Source of the DNA: Mycobacterium malmoense
GTDB taxonomy: Bacteria; Actinomycetota; Actinomycetes; Mycobacteriales; Mycobacteriaceae
Reading direction: 5' to 3'
Length of the DNA: 64,000 bases
NCBI RefSeq assembly: GCF_019645855.1
Contig: NZ_CP080999.1
Span: forward strand, 3,596,001-3,660,000
The translations under genes and the position numbers were made by a program. The notes below the pieces were generated by a model. That model saw only the letters and a list, made by a program, of their open reading frames with translations, ran no database searches and had not been told where the DNA came from. Positions 7,224-15,277 of this stretch are shown piece after piece (positions within the stretch are counted from its first letter, which is position 1; each line of letters opens with the position of its first letter).

Positions 7224-8315
7224 GTGTTCACGGCAGTTGGTGACGACAGCGACCTGTGGAGGGTCGTGACCGCGCGAGCGTGTTGTGGTGCCGCGTCGCT
7301 ACGGGTGACTGCGGCCTACGCCGTCATGTTGCTCACGGTCTCGGCCACCTTGACGGCGCTCGGTCCGGACGCGCACCGCGGTGTCGTGAGCCGCATGAGC
7401 ACCAATTTGGACAACCTGGCGCGTGGCCACGTTGGCACGCTGGTAGGTAGCGCGTTTGTCAGTGATGGCGCTGACATCCTCGCCTGGCTGCCAGGATTGG
7501 TTTGCTTGCTGGCTTTGGCCGAATTGACCTGGCGCAGTTCGGGTTTGCTTCTCACATTCGCAGTCGGTCACATCGGCGCCACGTTGCTCGTGGCGGTCGG
7601 TCTGATCGCCGCGGTACAGACCAGGTGGCTGCCGATGTCGGTTGCGTGCGCCAGCGACGTGGGGATCAGTTACGGCGCGATGTGTGTCCTCGGCGCGTTG
7701 ACAGCCTCGATTCCCCGGCACTGGCGCCCGATCTGGCCCGGCTGGTGGCTCGGCATCGCAGCAGTAGCCGCCCTGGGAACGAATTTCGCTGCCGTCGGAC
7801 ACGTTTTCGCGCTGCTGATGGGCATCGGATTGTCTTCCAGACTGCCTTCGGTGGCCGACTGGAAGCCCGTACGCGTGGTTCTGCTTTCCGGCGGGGCCGT
7901 CTTCGCATACTTCTTGCTGGCCGGCCCATTCGCGGCGGCACCGGTCGCAGGGCTGGCCGGTGCGCTGATCGCGCTCCTCGCTCGCCAGATTTTGTGGTCG
8001 CACCGCGGTAACGGCGCCGAGCAAACGGAATCGAAACATCCTCCGAATGGGAAAATGTCAACGCGCCAAACGGTTCACAACAGCCGCACGATGTTTTCTG
8101 CCGGTCGCGTCGCTGTCACCGGCCGCCTGATCGGCTCCGTCTCGTCGCTGTTGGCCGCGATCACCTTCTTCACCCTCCCGGTGTGGGTGTGTGAAGACGC
8201 GATTGTGCAAACGATCGGGCTGCAGTCCGTTGCGCACCGGACCCAGCCTCACTTCGGCAAACTCAGGCCATTCGTTCCTTTGACGCCTCACCGTCGCGCC
8301 CTTCGGCGGTCATGA
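7224..8315 (+). CDS. Rhomboid-like intramembrane protease homologue
   Basis: The protein has 363 residues (GTG start, GAGGGGG upstream) and about six hydrophobic segments between residues 25 and 250. Rhomboid landmarks are visible in order: a GHIGATLL helix (His116), the GISYG serine motif (Ser149; rhomboids have GxSxG) and a late helix GHVFALLMG with His193. Together these fit the Ser-His dyad. The last 110 residues are basic with one further hydrophobic stretch and look unlike the core. It should cleave substrates within the membrane; the substrate is unknown. The GTG start follows the CoA-transferase homologue closely. The divergence from classical rhomboids and the poor C-terminus lower certainty about activity. 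Confidence 0.68.
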   Translation: MFTAVGDDSDLWRVVTARACCGAASLRVTAAYAVMLLTVSATLTALGPDAHRGVVSRMSTNLDNLARGHVGTLVGSAFVSDGADILAWLPGLVCLLALAELTWRSSGLLLTFAVGHIGATLLVAVGLIAAVQTRWLPMSVACASDVGISYGAMCVLGALTASIPRHWRPIWPGWWLGIAAVAALGTNFAAVGHVFALLMGIGLSSRLPSVADWKPVRVVLLSGGAVFAYFLLAGPFAAAPVAGLAGALIALLARQILWSHRGNGAEQTESKHPPNGKMSTRQTVHNSRTMFSAGRVAVTGRLIGSVSSLLAAITFFTLPVWVCEDAIVQTIGLQSVAHRTQPHFGKLRPFVPLTPHRRALRRS

Positions 8316-8432
8316 CGTTAGTCGGGCTGAATGCAGAAGCGTTCGAGCGCAACGCTTTCAGACTCTGCGATTACTGGTTCCCTCGGGCCACGCTCGACTC
8401 CTTCATCCGCGGCGACCGGCATCCGGAGGTGG

Positions 8433-9878
8433 TCACAACGAAGGTTCGCCGTGCGAACGGGTGATCCGAGAACCCGAGCCGCCGCGAATGCGAAACCTAG
8501 TGACGGTCACAGTGTCATTCTTCGCTCTCAGCATGAAAGTCCCGCTCAGCTTCGTCTTGATCTCGTTGGACGCTCCTGCGGGTAAGGCCAAAGAGAATCG
8601 GCGCACCACCACGGCCAAAGTGAGAATCATTTCTACCATTGCGAATTGGTGCCCATAGCACAGTCTGGGACCGCCGCCGAACGGAAACCAGGCGTACCGA
8701 TGAAGATCGTTGGTGGAACCGTCGAGCCACCGATCGGGGCGGAATTCACCGGGATCTGCAAACCAACGGGGATCTCGCTGTGTTACGTAGGGGCACACAA
8801 CAATTCGTTCTCCGGGTTGGAAGTCGTATCCGCACATCGTGATCCTGGTCTTCACGAGATGTCCCGGCAGTGCGAAGATGGGCGGGTATAGGCGCAGCGT
8901 TTCTTTGACCACGGCTTCAACAAGAGGCAAGCTTCTGACGTGTTCGAACGCCAGCCTGCCCGCGCCGGCCGCCTGTTCGATTTCAGTGCGCATACGATTT
9001 TGCAAATCCGGATTTCTGGCCAGTAGAACTCCGGTAAATGCTAGCGCGTTCGATGAGGTTTCATACCCGCCTAGGAACAGGTTATGCAGTTCATCGTGCA
9101 CTTGAAAATCTGGCAATGGCCGATCTTTTTCGTCTCGAGCCTCTAATAACATGTCGAGCAGATCCGTGTCCCGCTTTAGCTTGGCCTCATCGGCCTCTTT
9201 CAGACGCCGCTCCACGACGTTCTGGAGGAGCATTCTCAAGTGATCGGACGCTGATCGCAGCGCTGCGCGCAACGGCGTCGGAATCCGTGGATGCAGCCAG
9301 TTCCCCAAGATGAACTCTATGTTGTTAAGCAACAGCTGCCTGTCCATGACGCGTTTGATTTCGTCACTTTCCGCCTGAGTCAGATCCGCCCCGAACAAGG
9401 TTCGCGTCATGATGCGTCGGGTAAGTCTTTCCATCTCGCCCTGCATTCTAAGAGCTGCGCCATCATCCCAGCGATCACACATCTGCTCGGCAAAGTCGAC
9501 CATGGTGTTCGCATATTCGGCAATTTTCTGTTTATGCATTCCTGGCTGCAAAATTCGCCGCTGCCTTCTCCAGACATGCCCTTCACTCATGACCAAACCG
9601 TTGTTTCCGACCACGCTGGCATATTCTTGGAATTTGCCTAGAAAAGTTCTGCCGAGCGGGCCGTTCGCGCCGGCGGCAGCGAGAACTTCCCCAACATCGT
9701 CCGGATGGAAGAATAATGTTTCGCGCATAGGGCCTATCGACCACTCGACCGCGTCCCCGAACCGATGAAGTTCCTGGAACAAGTGCAGCCAACCTCGAAA
9801 AATCCTGCGGAGATTATCCATCGATCGCAACGCGCGGATTCGCGGCGGGCGGTTCGCGCCATCACGGCGGTGGCCCAT
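8433..9878 (-). CDS. Cytochrome P450
   Basis: This 481-residue class-P450 protein shows an I-helix GGYETSS (residues 270-276), the K-helix ETLR (326-329) and the heme-binding loop FGGGPRLCYG with ligand Cys407. The start ATG 9878 is preceded by AGAAAGG. It is a soluble heme monooxygenase that would need ferredoxin and reductase supplied from elsewhere. The overall sequence resembles the CYP4/CYP102-like branch found in actinobacteria; I cannot assign a CYP family. A near-perfect IdeR box lies 140 bases upstream (10018-10036) with no other gene to serve, so iron-dependent repression is likely. The gene stands alone, leftward, between the rhomboid-like gene and the arsenic cassette. Confidence 0.93.
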   Translation of the reverse strand: MGHRRDGANRPPRIRALRSMDNLRRIFRGWLHLFQELHRFGDAVEWSIGPMRETLFFHPDDVGEVLAAAGANGPLGRTFLGKFQEYASVVGNNGLVMSEGHVWRRQRRILQPGMHKQKIAEYANTMVDFAEQMCDRWDDGAALRMQGEMERLTRRIMTRTLFGADLTQAESDEIKRVMDRQLLLNNIEFILGNWLHPRIPTPLRAALRSASDHLRMLLQNVVERRLKEADEAKLKRDTDLLDMLLEARDEKDRPLPDFQVHDELHNLFLGGYETSSNALAFTGVLLARNPDLQNRMRTEIEQAAGAGRLAFEHVRSLPLVEAVVKETLRLYPPIFALPGHLVKTRITMCGYDFQPGERIVVCPYVTQRDPRWFADPGEFRPDRWLDGSTNDLHRYAWFPFGGGPRLCYGHQFAMVEMILTLAVVVRRFSLALPAGASNEIKTKLSGTFMLRAKNDTVTVTRFRIRGGSGSRITRSHGEPSL

Positions 9879-10208
9879 GGTGAACCTTTCTGTGCGGTCC
9901 TACTGTTCGGTGAGAACTGGTGGTTGGGCCTTCACCCGACAGCTCGAACCGTCGTGTAGCAGACGGCCACGGGCAGCACCGATCGGCAGGCGGGCGCTAT
10001 GCCAAGGAGCCCATTCATTAGGTTAGGCTAACCTAGATCGCTACGTGCCGCGTTTTCGGGCAGGGTCCTGGCAATCCGGACTCGACGCGGCATTAAATGC
10101 CCGTTGTGCCGCACGGGTTCTCGCGGAGGCATTTCACTCACTGCGTACGCACAACCTTGTTCACGCCAAAGTTGAATTCAAAGAGTGGAAACGAAACGGC
10201 ACCGGCGT
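9879..10208. other. P450 upstream region
   Basis: About 330 bases contain the P450 leader and the iron box at 10018-10036. A plus-strand ORF beginning at 10045 runs antisense through arsC and has no ribosome binding site or family, so I treat it as a shadow. Confidence 0.7.
10018..10036 (-). promoter_or_regulatory. IdeR (DtxR-type) iron box
   Basis: TTAGGTTAGGCTAACCTAG matches the mycobacterial iron-box consensus TTAGGTTAGGCTAACCTAA at 18 of 19 positions and is palindromic. It lies 140 bases upstream of the P450 start codon, facing that gene. From known IdeR biology, iron-bound IdeR would bind here and repress under iron sufficiency. Confidence 0.85.
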
Positions 10209-10631
10209 CTATGCGATGTGGGTGGCAGGTAGCAGTTCGTCGACCAGGGCACGGACCCGCTCAGCGATCTCGTCGCGAATTCGGCGTACGACGTTGAGGG
10301 GTTGCCCGGCGGGGTCGGCGAGTCTCCAGTCACGGTACGAGACTCCCGGGACATAAGGGCAGGTGTCTCCGCATCCCATGGTGATCACCACGTCGCTGGC
10401 CTGTACCGCTTGACCGGTGAGGACTTTGGGAGTCGCCGCGGTGATGTCGATGCCCAGTTCACTCATCGCTGCTATGGCGGCCGGGTTGATCTGATCGGCG
10501 GGTTCGGTTCCGGCCGAACGCACTTCGATGCGACCACCGGCGAGATGGGTCAACAACGCGGCCGCCATTTGCGACCGGCCGGCGTTGTGCACACAGACGA
10601 ACAGCACGCTGGGGACCTTGGAATCGGTCAT
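10209..10631 (-). CDS. arsC: Arsenate reductase (LMW-phosphatase type)
   Basis: The 140-residue protein has the low-molecular-weight phosphatase P-loop CVHNAGRS (Cys13) and two further cysteines (Cys87 and Cys91 in GCGDTC) that fit thiol-relay reduction. The DWRLADPAG segment is also typical of ArsC in this group. The enzyme reduces arsenate to arsenite, in mycobacteria probably with mycothiol or thioredoxin. Its ATG lies two bases after the stop of acr3, so the two are translationally coupled. In M. tuberculosis I recall the two being fused (Rv2643); here they are separate genes. Confidence 0.92.
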   Translation of the reverse strand: MTDSKVPSVLFVCVHNAGRSQMAAALLTHLAGGRIEVRSAGTEPADQINPAAIAAMSELGIDITAATPKVLTGQAVQASDVVITMGCGDTCPYVPGVSYRDWRLADPAGQPLNVVRRIRDEIAERVRALVDELLPATHIA

Positions 10632-10633
10632 GG

Positions 10634-11725
10634 TTAGTCCTCGAACGGTGATTCGAGTTGCGGGAAGTGGCGCCGCAGGACCAGGGCGACGTAGACGAGG
10701 GCGACCAGCACCGGCACTTCGATCAGCGGCCCGACCACGCCGGCTAAAGCTTGACCGGAGGTGACGCCGTACGTGGCGATCGCGACGGCGATGGCGAGCT
10801 CAAAGTTGTTGCCGGCGGCCGTAAACGCCAGTGTGGTGGTGCGTTGATAGCCCAGGCGCAGGGTGTGGCCCAGGACGTAGCCGCCACTCCACATGATCGC
10901 GAAGTAGGCCAGCAGCGGTAGCGCAATGCGGGCGACGTCCCACGGCCTGGTGGTGATCTGGTCTCCCTGGAGGGCGAACAGCATCACGACGGTGAACAGC
11001 AGCCCGTAGAGCGCCCACGGCCCGACCTTGGGCAGGTAGCGGGTCTCAAACCAGGTGCGGCCCTTCGTTTTTTCGGCCCGCCGCCGCGAGAAATACGCGG
11101 CCACCAACGGGATGCCCAGGAAGATGAGCACCGATTTGGCAATCGGCCACGCGGAAACGCTGATGTTGGCTCGGGGCAGCCCCAGCCAGCCGGGCAACAC
11201 CGCGAGATAGAACCAGCCCAGGACGGCGAACATGGCGACTTGGAAGATCGAGTTCAGGGCGACCAGAACTGCGGCGGCTTCGCGGTCCCCGCCGGCCAGG
11301 TCGTTCCAGATGACGACCATCGCGATACAGCGGGCCAGTCCAACGATGATCAGGCCGGAGCGATACTCAGGCAGATCCGGGAGCAGCACCCAGGCCAGGG
11401 CGAACATGACCGCAGGACCCAGCACCCAATTGAGCAGTAGCGAGGACGCCATCAGCGCGCGGTCGCCGGTAACGGTGTGGAGCCGGTCATAGCGGACCTT
11501 GGCCAACGCCGGATACATCATGATCAACAACCCCAGCGCGATCGGCAGCGAGATCCCGTCGACCTGAACTGCGCCGAGGGCCGCGCCCAGGCCGGTGACG
11601 AGCCGGCCGAGCAGTACGCCGGCGACCATGGCAGCCCCAATCCAGACCGGCAGCAATCGATCGAGAGCGGAAAGCCGCGCCATAGAACAGGTTTGAGGCC
11701 TGGAACTGGAAGTGGTGTCGGTCAT
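10634..11725 (-). CDS. acr3: ACR3-family arsenite efflux permease
   Basis: This 363-residue integral membrane protein has about ten hydrophobic helices. It carries the ACR3 signature GLARCIAMVVIWNDLAGGD with the conserved Cys133, and NNFELAIAVAIATYG plus EVPVLV near the C-terminus. It exports arsenite (and perhaps antimonite) made by the adjacent ArsC. It lies between arsC downstream and the ArsI/CadI gene upstream on the same strand, all presumably controlled by the divergent ArsR. Confidence 0.94.
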   Translation of the reverse strand: MTDTTSSSRPQTCSMARLSALDRLLPVWIGAAMVAGVLLGRLVTGLGAALGAVQVDGISLPIALGLLIMMYPALAKVRYDRLHTVTGDRALMASSLLLNWVLGPAVMFALAWVLLPDLPEYRSGLIIVGLARCIAMVVIWNDLAGGDREAAAVLVALNSIFQVAMFAVLGWFYLAVLPGWLGLPRANISVSAWPIAKSVLIFLGIPLVAAYFSRRRAEKTKGRTWFETRYLPKVGPWALYGLLFTVVMLFALQGDQITTRPWDVARIALPLLAYFAIMWSGGYVLGHTLRLGYQRTTTLAFTAAGNNFELAIAVAIATYGVTSGQALAGVVGPLIEVPVLVALVYVALVLRRHFPQLESPFED

Positions 11726-11764
11726 GGCCGTGCGGTGTGGACCGTGGTCATCGACGGCGGGGTG

Positions 11765-12175
11765 TCAGCAGCACGACGATGCGCTCTGGTCGGTGCCGGC
11801 GCCAAAGGTGTCGGAGTCGGTCAGCACGGTATAGATCTCCCAGCGCTGGCCGCCGGGTCCGGTCACCCAGGCTTTGTCCTGGGTGGCAAAACAGCACGTG
11901 GTGCCGATCTCCTCGTCGGTGAATATCTCAGCACGGGTCAGCCGGTCGATTTCGGCGTGCACGGCGTCGCTGGAGTCGACCTCCACGCCCAGGTGGTTGA
12001 GGGTGCCGCCCTGTCCGCCGTTTTCCAGCAGGACCAGCTTCAACGGCGGATCGGCGATCGCGAAGTTGGCGTAGCCGGGCTTGACCTTGGCGGGTTCGGC
12101 ATTAAACAGCCTGGAATAGAACAAGATTGCGGCATCGAGGTCGTCGACATTCAGGGCGAGCTGCACACGCGACAC
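11765..12175 (-). CDS. cadI: ArsI/CadI-family glyoxalase-fold protein (C-As lyase type)
   Basis: The 136-residue vicinal-oxygen-chelate protein begins MSRVQLALNVDDLDAAILFY. It has metal-ligand candidates His in NHLGVEVDS and Glu in WEIYTVL, plus the paired cysteines TTCCFA typical of ArsI. ArsI enzymes cleave the carbon-arsenic bond of trivalent methyl- and aryl-arsenicals with Fe(II). The M. tuberculosis homologue CadI (Rv2641) is known as cadmium-inducible. A second cysteine pair ends the protein (SSCC). It is the first gene of the leftward arsenic operon, 24 bases from one arm of the promoter inverted repeat. Confidence 0.88.
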   Translation of the reverse strand: MSRVQLALNVDDLDAAILFYSRLFNAEPAKVKPGYANFAIADPPLKLVLLENGGQGGTLNHLGVEVDSSDAVHAEIDRLTRAEIFTDEEIGTTCCFATQDKAWVTGPGGQRWEIYTVLTDSDTFGAGTDQSASSCC

Positions 12176-12199
12176 GGAAACCGGCCTCCCAACCTGTGA

Positions 12200-12255
12200 G
12201 ACATATATCGAACTATCGGATGAGCCTCAGCATGCCCGTCTTTTCGATATATGTC
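12200..12255. promoter_or_regulatory. Divergent ars promoter with perfect 13-bp inverted repeat
   Basis: GACATATATCGAA (12200-12212) and TTCGATATATGTC (12243-12255) are exact inverse copies separated by 30 bases. One arm lies 24 bases before the ArsI/CadI start and the other 22 bases before the arsR start. ArsR-family repressors bind AT-rich sites with ATATAT-like half-sites, so the pair is the likely ArsR operator for both directions. Confidence 0.75.
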
Positions 12256-12277
12256 AAAGCTGTGGCATGGTGGTGTC

Positions 12278-12661
12278 ATGCCCAAAGCGTTGCCGGTGAT
12301 CGACACCACCGCGCCGGTCTGTTGCGCGCCGGTGGCGTCAGGTCCGATGAGTGATGAGGACGCGTTGCAGATCGCGTTGCGCCTGAGGGCGTTGGCCGAT
12401 CCGGTGCGTGTCAAGATCGTGTCGTATCTGTTCAGTTCCACTGCGGGTGAGGAGATCTCCGGGAAACTCGCCGCGGTGCTGGACTTAAGTGAGTCGACAG
12501 TCAGTCACCATTTGAGTCAGCTGCGCAAGGCCGGCCTGGTGATCTCGGATCGGCGCGGGATGAACGTGTTCCATCGGGTCCGCCCGGATGCGTTGCAAGC
12601 GTTGTGCGCCGCGCTTGACCCTGGCTGCTGTACGTCGGCACCCTTACCTGGCGATCCTTGA
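12278..12661 (+). CDS. arsR: ArsR-family metal(loid)-sensing repressor
   Basis: The 127-residue winged-helix protein has the ArsR recognition region (LSESTVSHHLSQLRKAGLV) and the wing RRGMNVFHR. Possible metalloid ligands are the N-terminal cysteine pair VCCAP and the C-terminal pair PGCC, an arrangement seen in actinobacterial As(III) sensors rather than the ELCVCD site of E. coli ArsR. ATG 12278 was preferred to an upstream in-frame start because it fits the family N-terminus. It is divergent from the arsI-acr3-arsC operon and should release DNA when arsenite binds. Confidence 0.92.
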   Translation: MPKALPVIDTTAPVCCAPVASGPMSDEDALQIALRLRALADPVRVKIVSYLFSSTAGEEISGKLAAVLDLSESTVSHHLSQLRKAGLVISDRRGMNVFHRVRPDALQALCAALDPGCCTSAPLPGDP

Positions 12662-12675
12662 GCCGAATCGGCGGT

Positions 12676-12696
12676 GTTGTCGGGCATGGCGACAAC
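12676..12696 (+). terminator. Small hairpin after arsR
   Basis: A 7-bp stem GTTGTCG/CGACAAC with a 7-base loop lies 15 bases after the arsR stop. There is no T tract; this is a weak terminator candidate. Confidence 0.35.
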
Positions 12697-12782
12697 GGGC
12701 CATTGCCGCTCATAGGCTAATAGTCCTGCGACACGTCACGCAGCGGGGCAGTTTTTGATGCCGCGTGGCCGACAATGCGGGC

Positions 12783-14243
12783 ATGACGGACCGCGGAAGC
12801 CCGACGTTGGCGCGTGAGATCTCGCGGCAGGCGTTTTTGCACGGTGCCATCGGAGCGTTGGCTGCTGGGACGGTTTTCGGGTCGGGCCGAGCCAGCGCCG
12901 ACCCGAATACCTCCGGCTGGGGCGGTCTTTCCACCGCTATCAGCGGGCAAGTGATACTCCCGGATAACGGGCAATTCGGCGCGGCCAAACAGGTTTTCAA
13001 CACCAACTACAACGGCTCGACGCCGGCGGTGATCGTCACGCCGACGTCGGCGGCGGACGTGCAAAAGGCGATGGCATTCGCCGCCGCCCACCACCTCAAG
13101 GTGGCTCCGCGCAGTGGTGGACACTCCTATATAGGCGCATCCACGGCAAACGGAACCATGGTGCTCGACCTGCGTCAGCTGCCCGGGGGCATCAATTACG
13201 ACGCCGCCAGCGGGCAGGTCACGGTGACGCCCGCCACCGGCTTGTATGCGATTCACCAGGCACTGGCCGCGGCCGGCCGGGGCATCCCGACGGGTACCTG
13301 CCCGTCGGTCGGCGCCGCGGGGCACGCCCTCGGCGGGGGGCTGGGCGCCCAGTCCCGGCACGCCGGGCTGCTCTGCGACCAATTGACCTCGGCGTCGGTG
13401 GTGCTGCCCAGCGGCCAGGCCGTCACCGCGTCCGCCGCCAACAATCCCGACCTGTTCTGGGCGCTCCGCGGCGGCGGTGGCGGCAACTTCGGGGTGACAA
13501 CCTCGCTGACCTTTGCCACGTTCCCGACCAAGGACGTCGACGTCGTGGACCTCAATTTCCCAGCGCAGTCGTTCGCGCAGGTCCTGGTCGGTTGGCAGAA
13601 TTGGCTGCGCACCGCCGACCGAAACAGCTGGGCGCTGGCAGACAGCACCACCGACGCGATGGGCACGCACTGCCGGATCATGGCGACCTGCCCGGCCGGG
13701 TCGGGTAACAGCGTGGCGGCCGCCATCATCTCGGCCGTGGGAATGCAACCGACCGGCACCGAGAACCACACGTTCAACTACCTGGACCTGGTGAGATATC
13801 TGGCCGTCAACAACCTCAATCCGTCGCCGCTCGGATATGTCGGCGGATCCGATGTCTTCCCCACCGTCAACGCGGCCGTCGCCCAGGGAATCGCCTCGGC
13901 CGTCAACGCCTTTCCCCGCGGCGCGGGCCGCATGTTGGCGATCATGCACGCCCTCGACGGCGCCCTCGCCACCGTGGCACCGGGGGCCACGGCCTTTCCG
14001 TGGCGTCGGCAGTCCGCGCTGGTGCAGTGGTACGTCGAAACATCGGGTTCCCCGGCGGCAGCGACCAGCTGGCTCAACACGGCACACCAAGCGGTGCAAC
14101 CGTATTCGGTCGGCGGCTACGTGAACTATATCGAGGCGAACCAACCGGCTTCGCGGTACTTCGGCGCGAACCTATCTCGGCTGACCGCCGTACGGCAGAA
14201 GTACGATCCCGGCCGGATCATGTTCTCGGGCCTGAACTTTTGA
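12783..14243 (+). CDS. Secreted FAD-dependent oxidoreductase, berberine-bridge-enzyme type
   Basis: The 486-residue protein starts at ATG 12783 (in-frame GTG 12765 is an alternative). A leader of about 39 residues ends in ASA and resembles a Tat signal, except that the twin arginine is Arg-Gln (SRQAFLHG). The FAD domain follows with RSGGHSY (His114) and GTCPSVGAAGH (Cys173), the two residues that bind FAD covalently in bicovalent flavoproteins. The C-terminal BBE motif includes YFGANLSRL and YDPGRIMF. It probably oxidises an alcohol or sugar outside the membrane and makes hydrogen peroxide; the substrate is unknown. It is monocistronic. Confidence 0.85.
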   Translation: MTDRGSPTLAREISRQAFLHGAIGALAAGTVFGSGRASADPNTSGWGGLSTAISGQVILPDNGQFGAAKQVFNTNYNGSTPAVIVTPTSAADVQKAMAFAAAHHLKVAPRSGGHSYIGASTANGTMVLDLRQLPGGINYDAASGQVTVTPATGLYAIHQALAAAGRGIPTGTCPSVGAAGHALGGGLGAQSRHAGLLCDQLTSASVVLPSGQAVTASAANNPDLFWALRGGGGGNFGVTTSLTFATFPTKDVDVVDLNFPAQSFAQVLVGWQNWLRTADRNSWALADSTTDAMGTHCRIMATCPAGSGNSVAAAIISAVGMQPTGTENHTFNYLDLVRYLAVNNLNPSPLGYVGGSDVFPTVNAAVAQGIASAVNAFPRGAGRMLAIMHALDGALATVAPGATAFPWRRQSALVQWYVETSGSPAAATSWLNTAHQAVQPYSVGGYVNYIEANQPASRYFGANLSRLTAVRQKYDPGRIMFSGLNF

Positions 14244-14380
14244 CGCGGGCATCGTCGAAATTCACAGTCAAAGAATTGCGCGCCGCCACCGGCCGGCGCC
14301 GCACCAACGAGCCCGTCAAGTAGCCTTACCTGGGTCTCGTCCGGAGCCGACAGCAAACCTGACAACGCGGGAGGTGCCCG

Positions 14381-15160
14381 GTGGCCCAATCCGATCCGGT
14401 CCTGTTCAGGATCGACAACCATGTCGCGGTCATCACCGTCAACGCCCCCGATCGGCGCAACGCCCTCACCGACGAAATGTCGGCGCGGCTACGGGACGCC
14501 GTGGAGCGGGCCGAAGCCGACCCTGCTGTGCACGCCGTCGTCGTCACGGGCGCGGGCAAGGCGTTTTGCGCCGGCGCCGACCTCAGCGCCCTGAGCGCCG
14601 CGGGAGGCGGAGAGGCGGAGTCGAGACTGCAACGGATCTACGACGGCTTCATGGCCGTGAGCAATTGCCGGTTGCCCACGATCGCCGCCGTCAATGGCGC
14701 GGCCGTCGGCGCGGGCCTGAACCTGGCGTTGGCCGCCGACGTGCGCATCGCCGGACCGGCCGCATTGTTCGACGCCCGCTTCCAAAAGTTGGGGCTACAT
14801 CCCGGCGGGGGTGCGACGTGGATGCTGCAGCGTGCGGTGGGGCCGCAGGTGGCGCGTGCGGCTTTGTTGTTCGGCATGCGCTTCGACGCCGAATCCGCCG
14901 TGCGACACGGGTTGGCGCTCAGCGTCGCCGACGACCCCGTCGTGGCGGCCCTCGAGCTCGCCGCGGGTCCCGGGGCCGCTCCCCGCGAGGTGGTGCTGGC
15001 GACCAAAGCCACCATGCGCGCCACCGCCAGCCCGGGATCGCTGGACAGCGAGCAACACGCCTTCGCCATGCGCACGGAGCTGGGGCCGCAGGTGTACTCC
15101 ATCCAATCACCAGAATTTGCAGCCAAATTGGCCGCGGCACAACGCAGGCAGCACTCCTGA
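14381..15160 (+). CDS. echA14: Crotonase-superfamily protein (EchA14-like) lacking hydratase glutamates
   Basis: The 259-residue protein has the crotonase fold: the oxyanion-hole segments GKAFCAGADLSAL and AAVNGAAVGAGLNLALAADVR, then LGLHPGGGAT. In enoyl-CoA hydratase the two catalytic glutamates lie in GGGCE and QPEILLG. The aligned positions here are GAGLN and ARFQKLG, so both are absent. It may therefore do another CoA-thioester reaction or bind acyl-CoA without catalysis. The name follows synteny: echA14 (Rv2486) lies just left of the bkd cluster in M. tuberculosis. It starts at GTG 14381 with GGGAGG upstream. Confidence 0.75.
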   Translation: MAQSDPVLFRIDNHVAVITVNAPDRRNALTDEMSARLRDAVERAEADPAVHAVVVTGAGKAFCAGADLSALSAAGGGEAESRLQRIYDGFMAVSNCRLPTIAAVNGAAVGAGLNLALAADVRIAGPAALFDARFQKLGLHPGGGATWMLQRAVGPQVARAALLFGMRFDAESAVRHGLALSVADDPVVAALELAAGPGAAPREVVLATKATMRATASPGSLDSEQHAFAMRTELGPQVYSIQSPEFAAKLAAAQRRQHS

Positions 15161-15277
15161 GGGCTTGAATAGCCTGCGCCACAGCGGCTTCGGCTACCCG
15201 CATCGCCTCGTCGTCGACGGCCCTGGCCACCAGGGACTGCAATACATCAAAGGTCCAGGCCATGTGATGATGAGGGA

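Noticed and set aside
10045..10356. 103-codon plus-strand ORF after the iron box, as a candidate IdeR target
   Set aside because: Most of it is antisense to arsC, it has no family or ribosome binding site, and the P450 on the other strand is the natural target.
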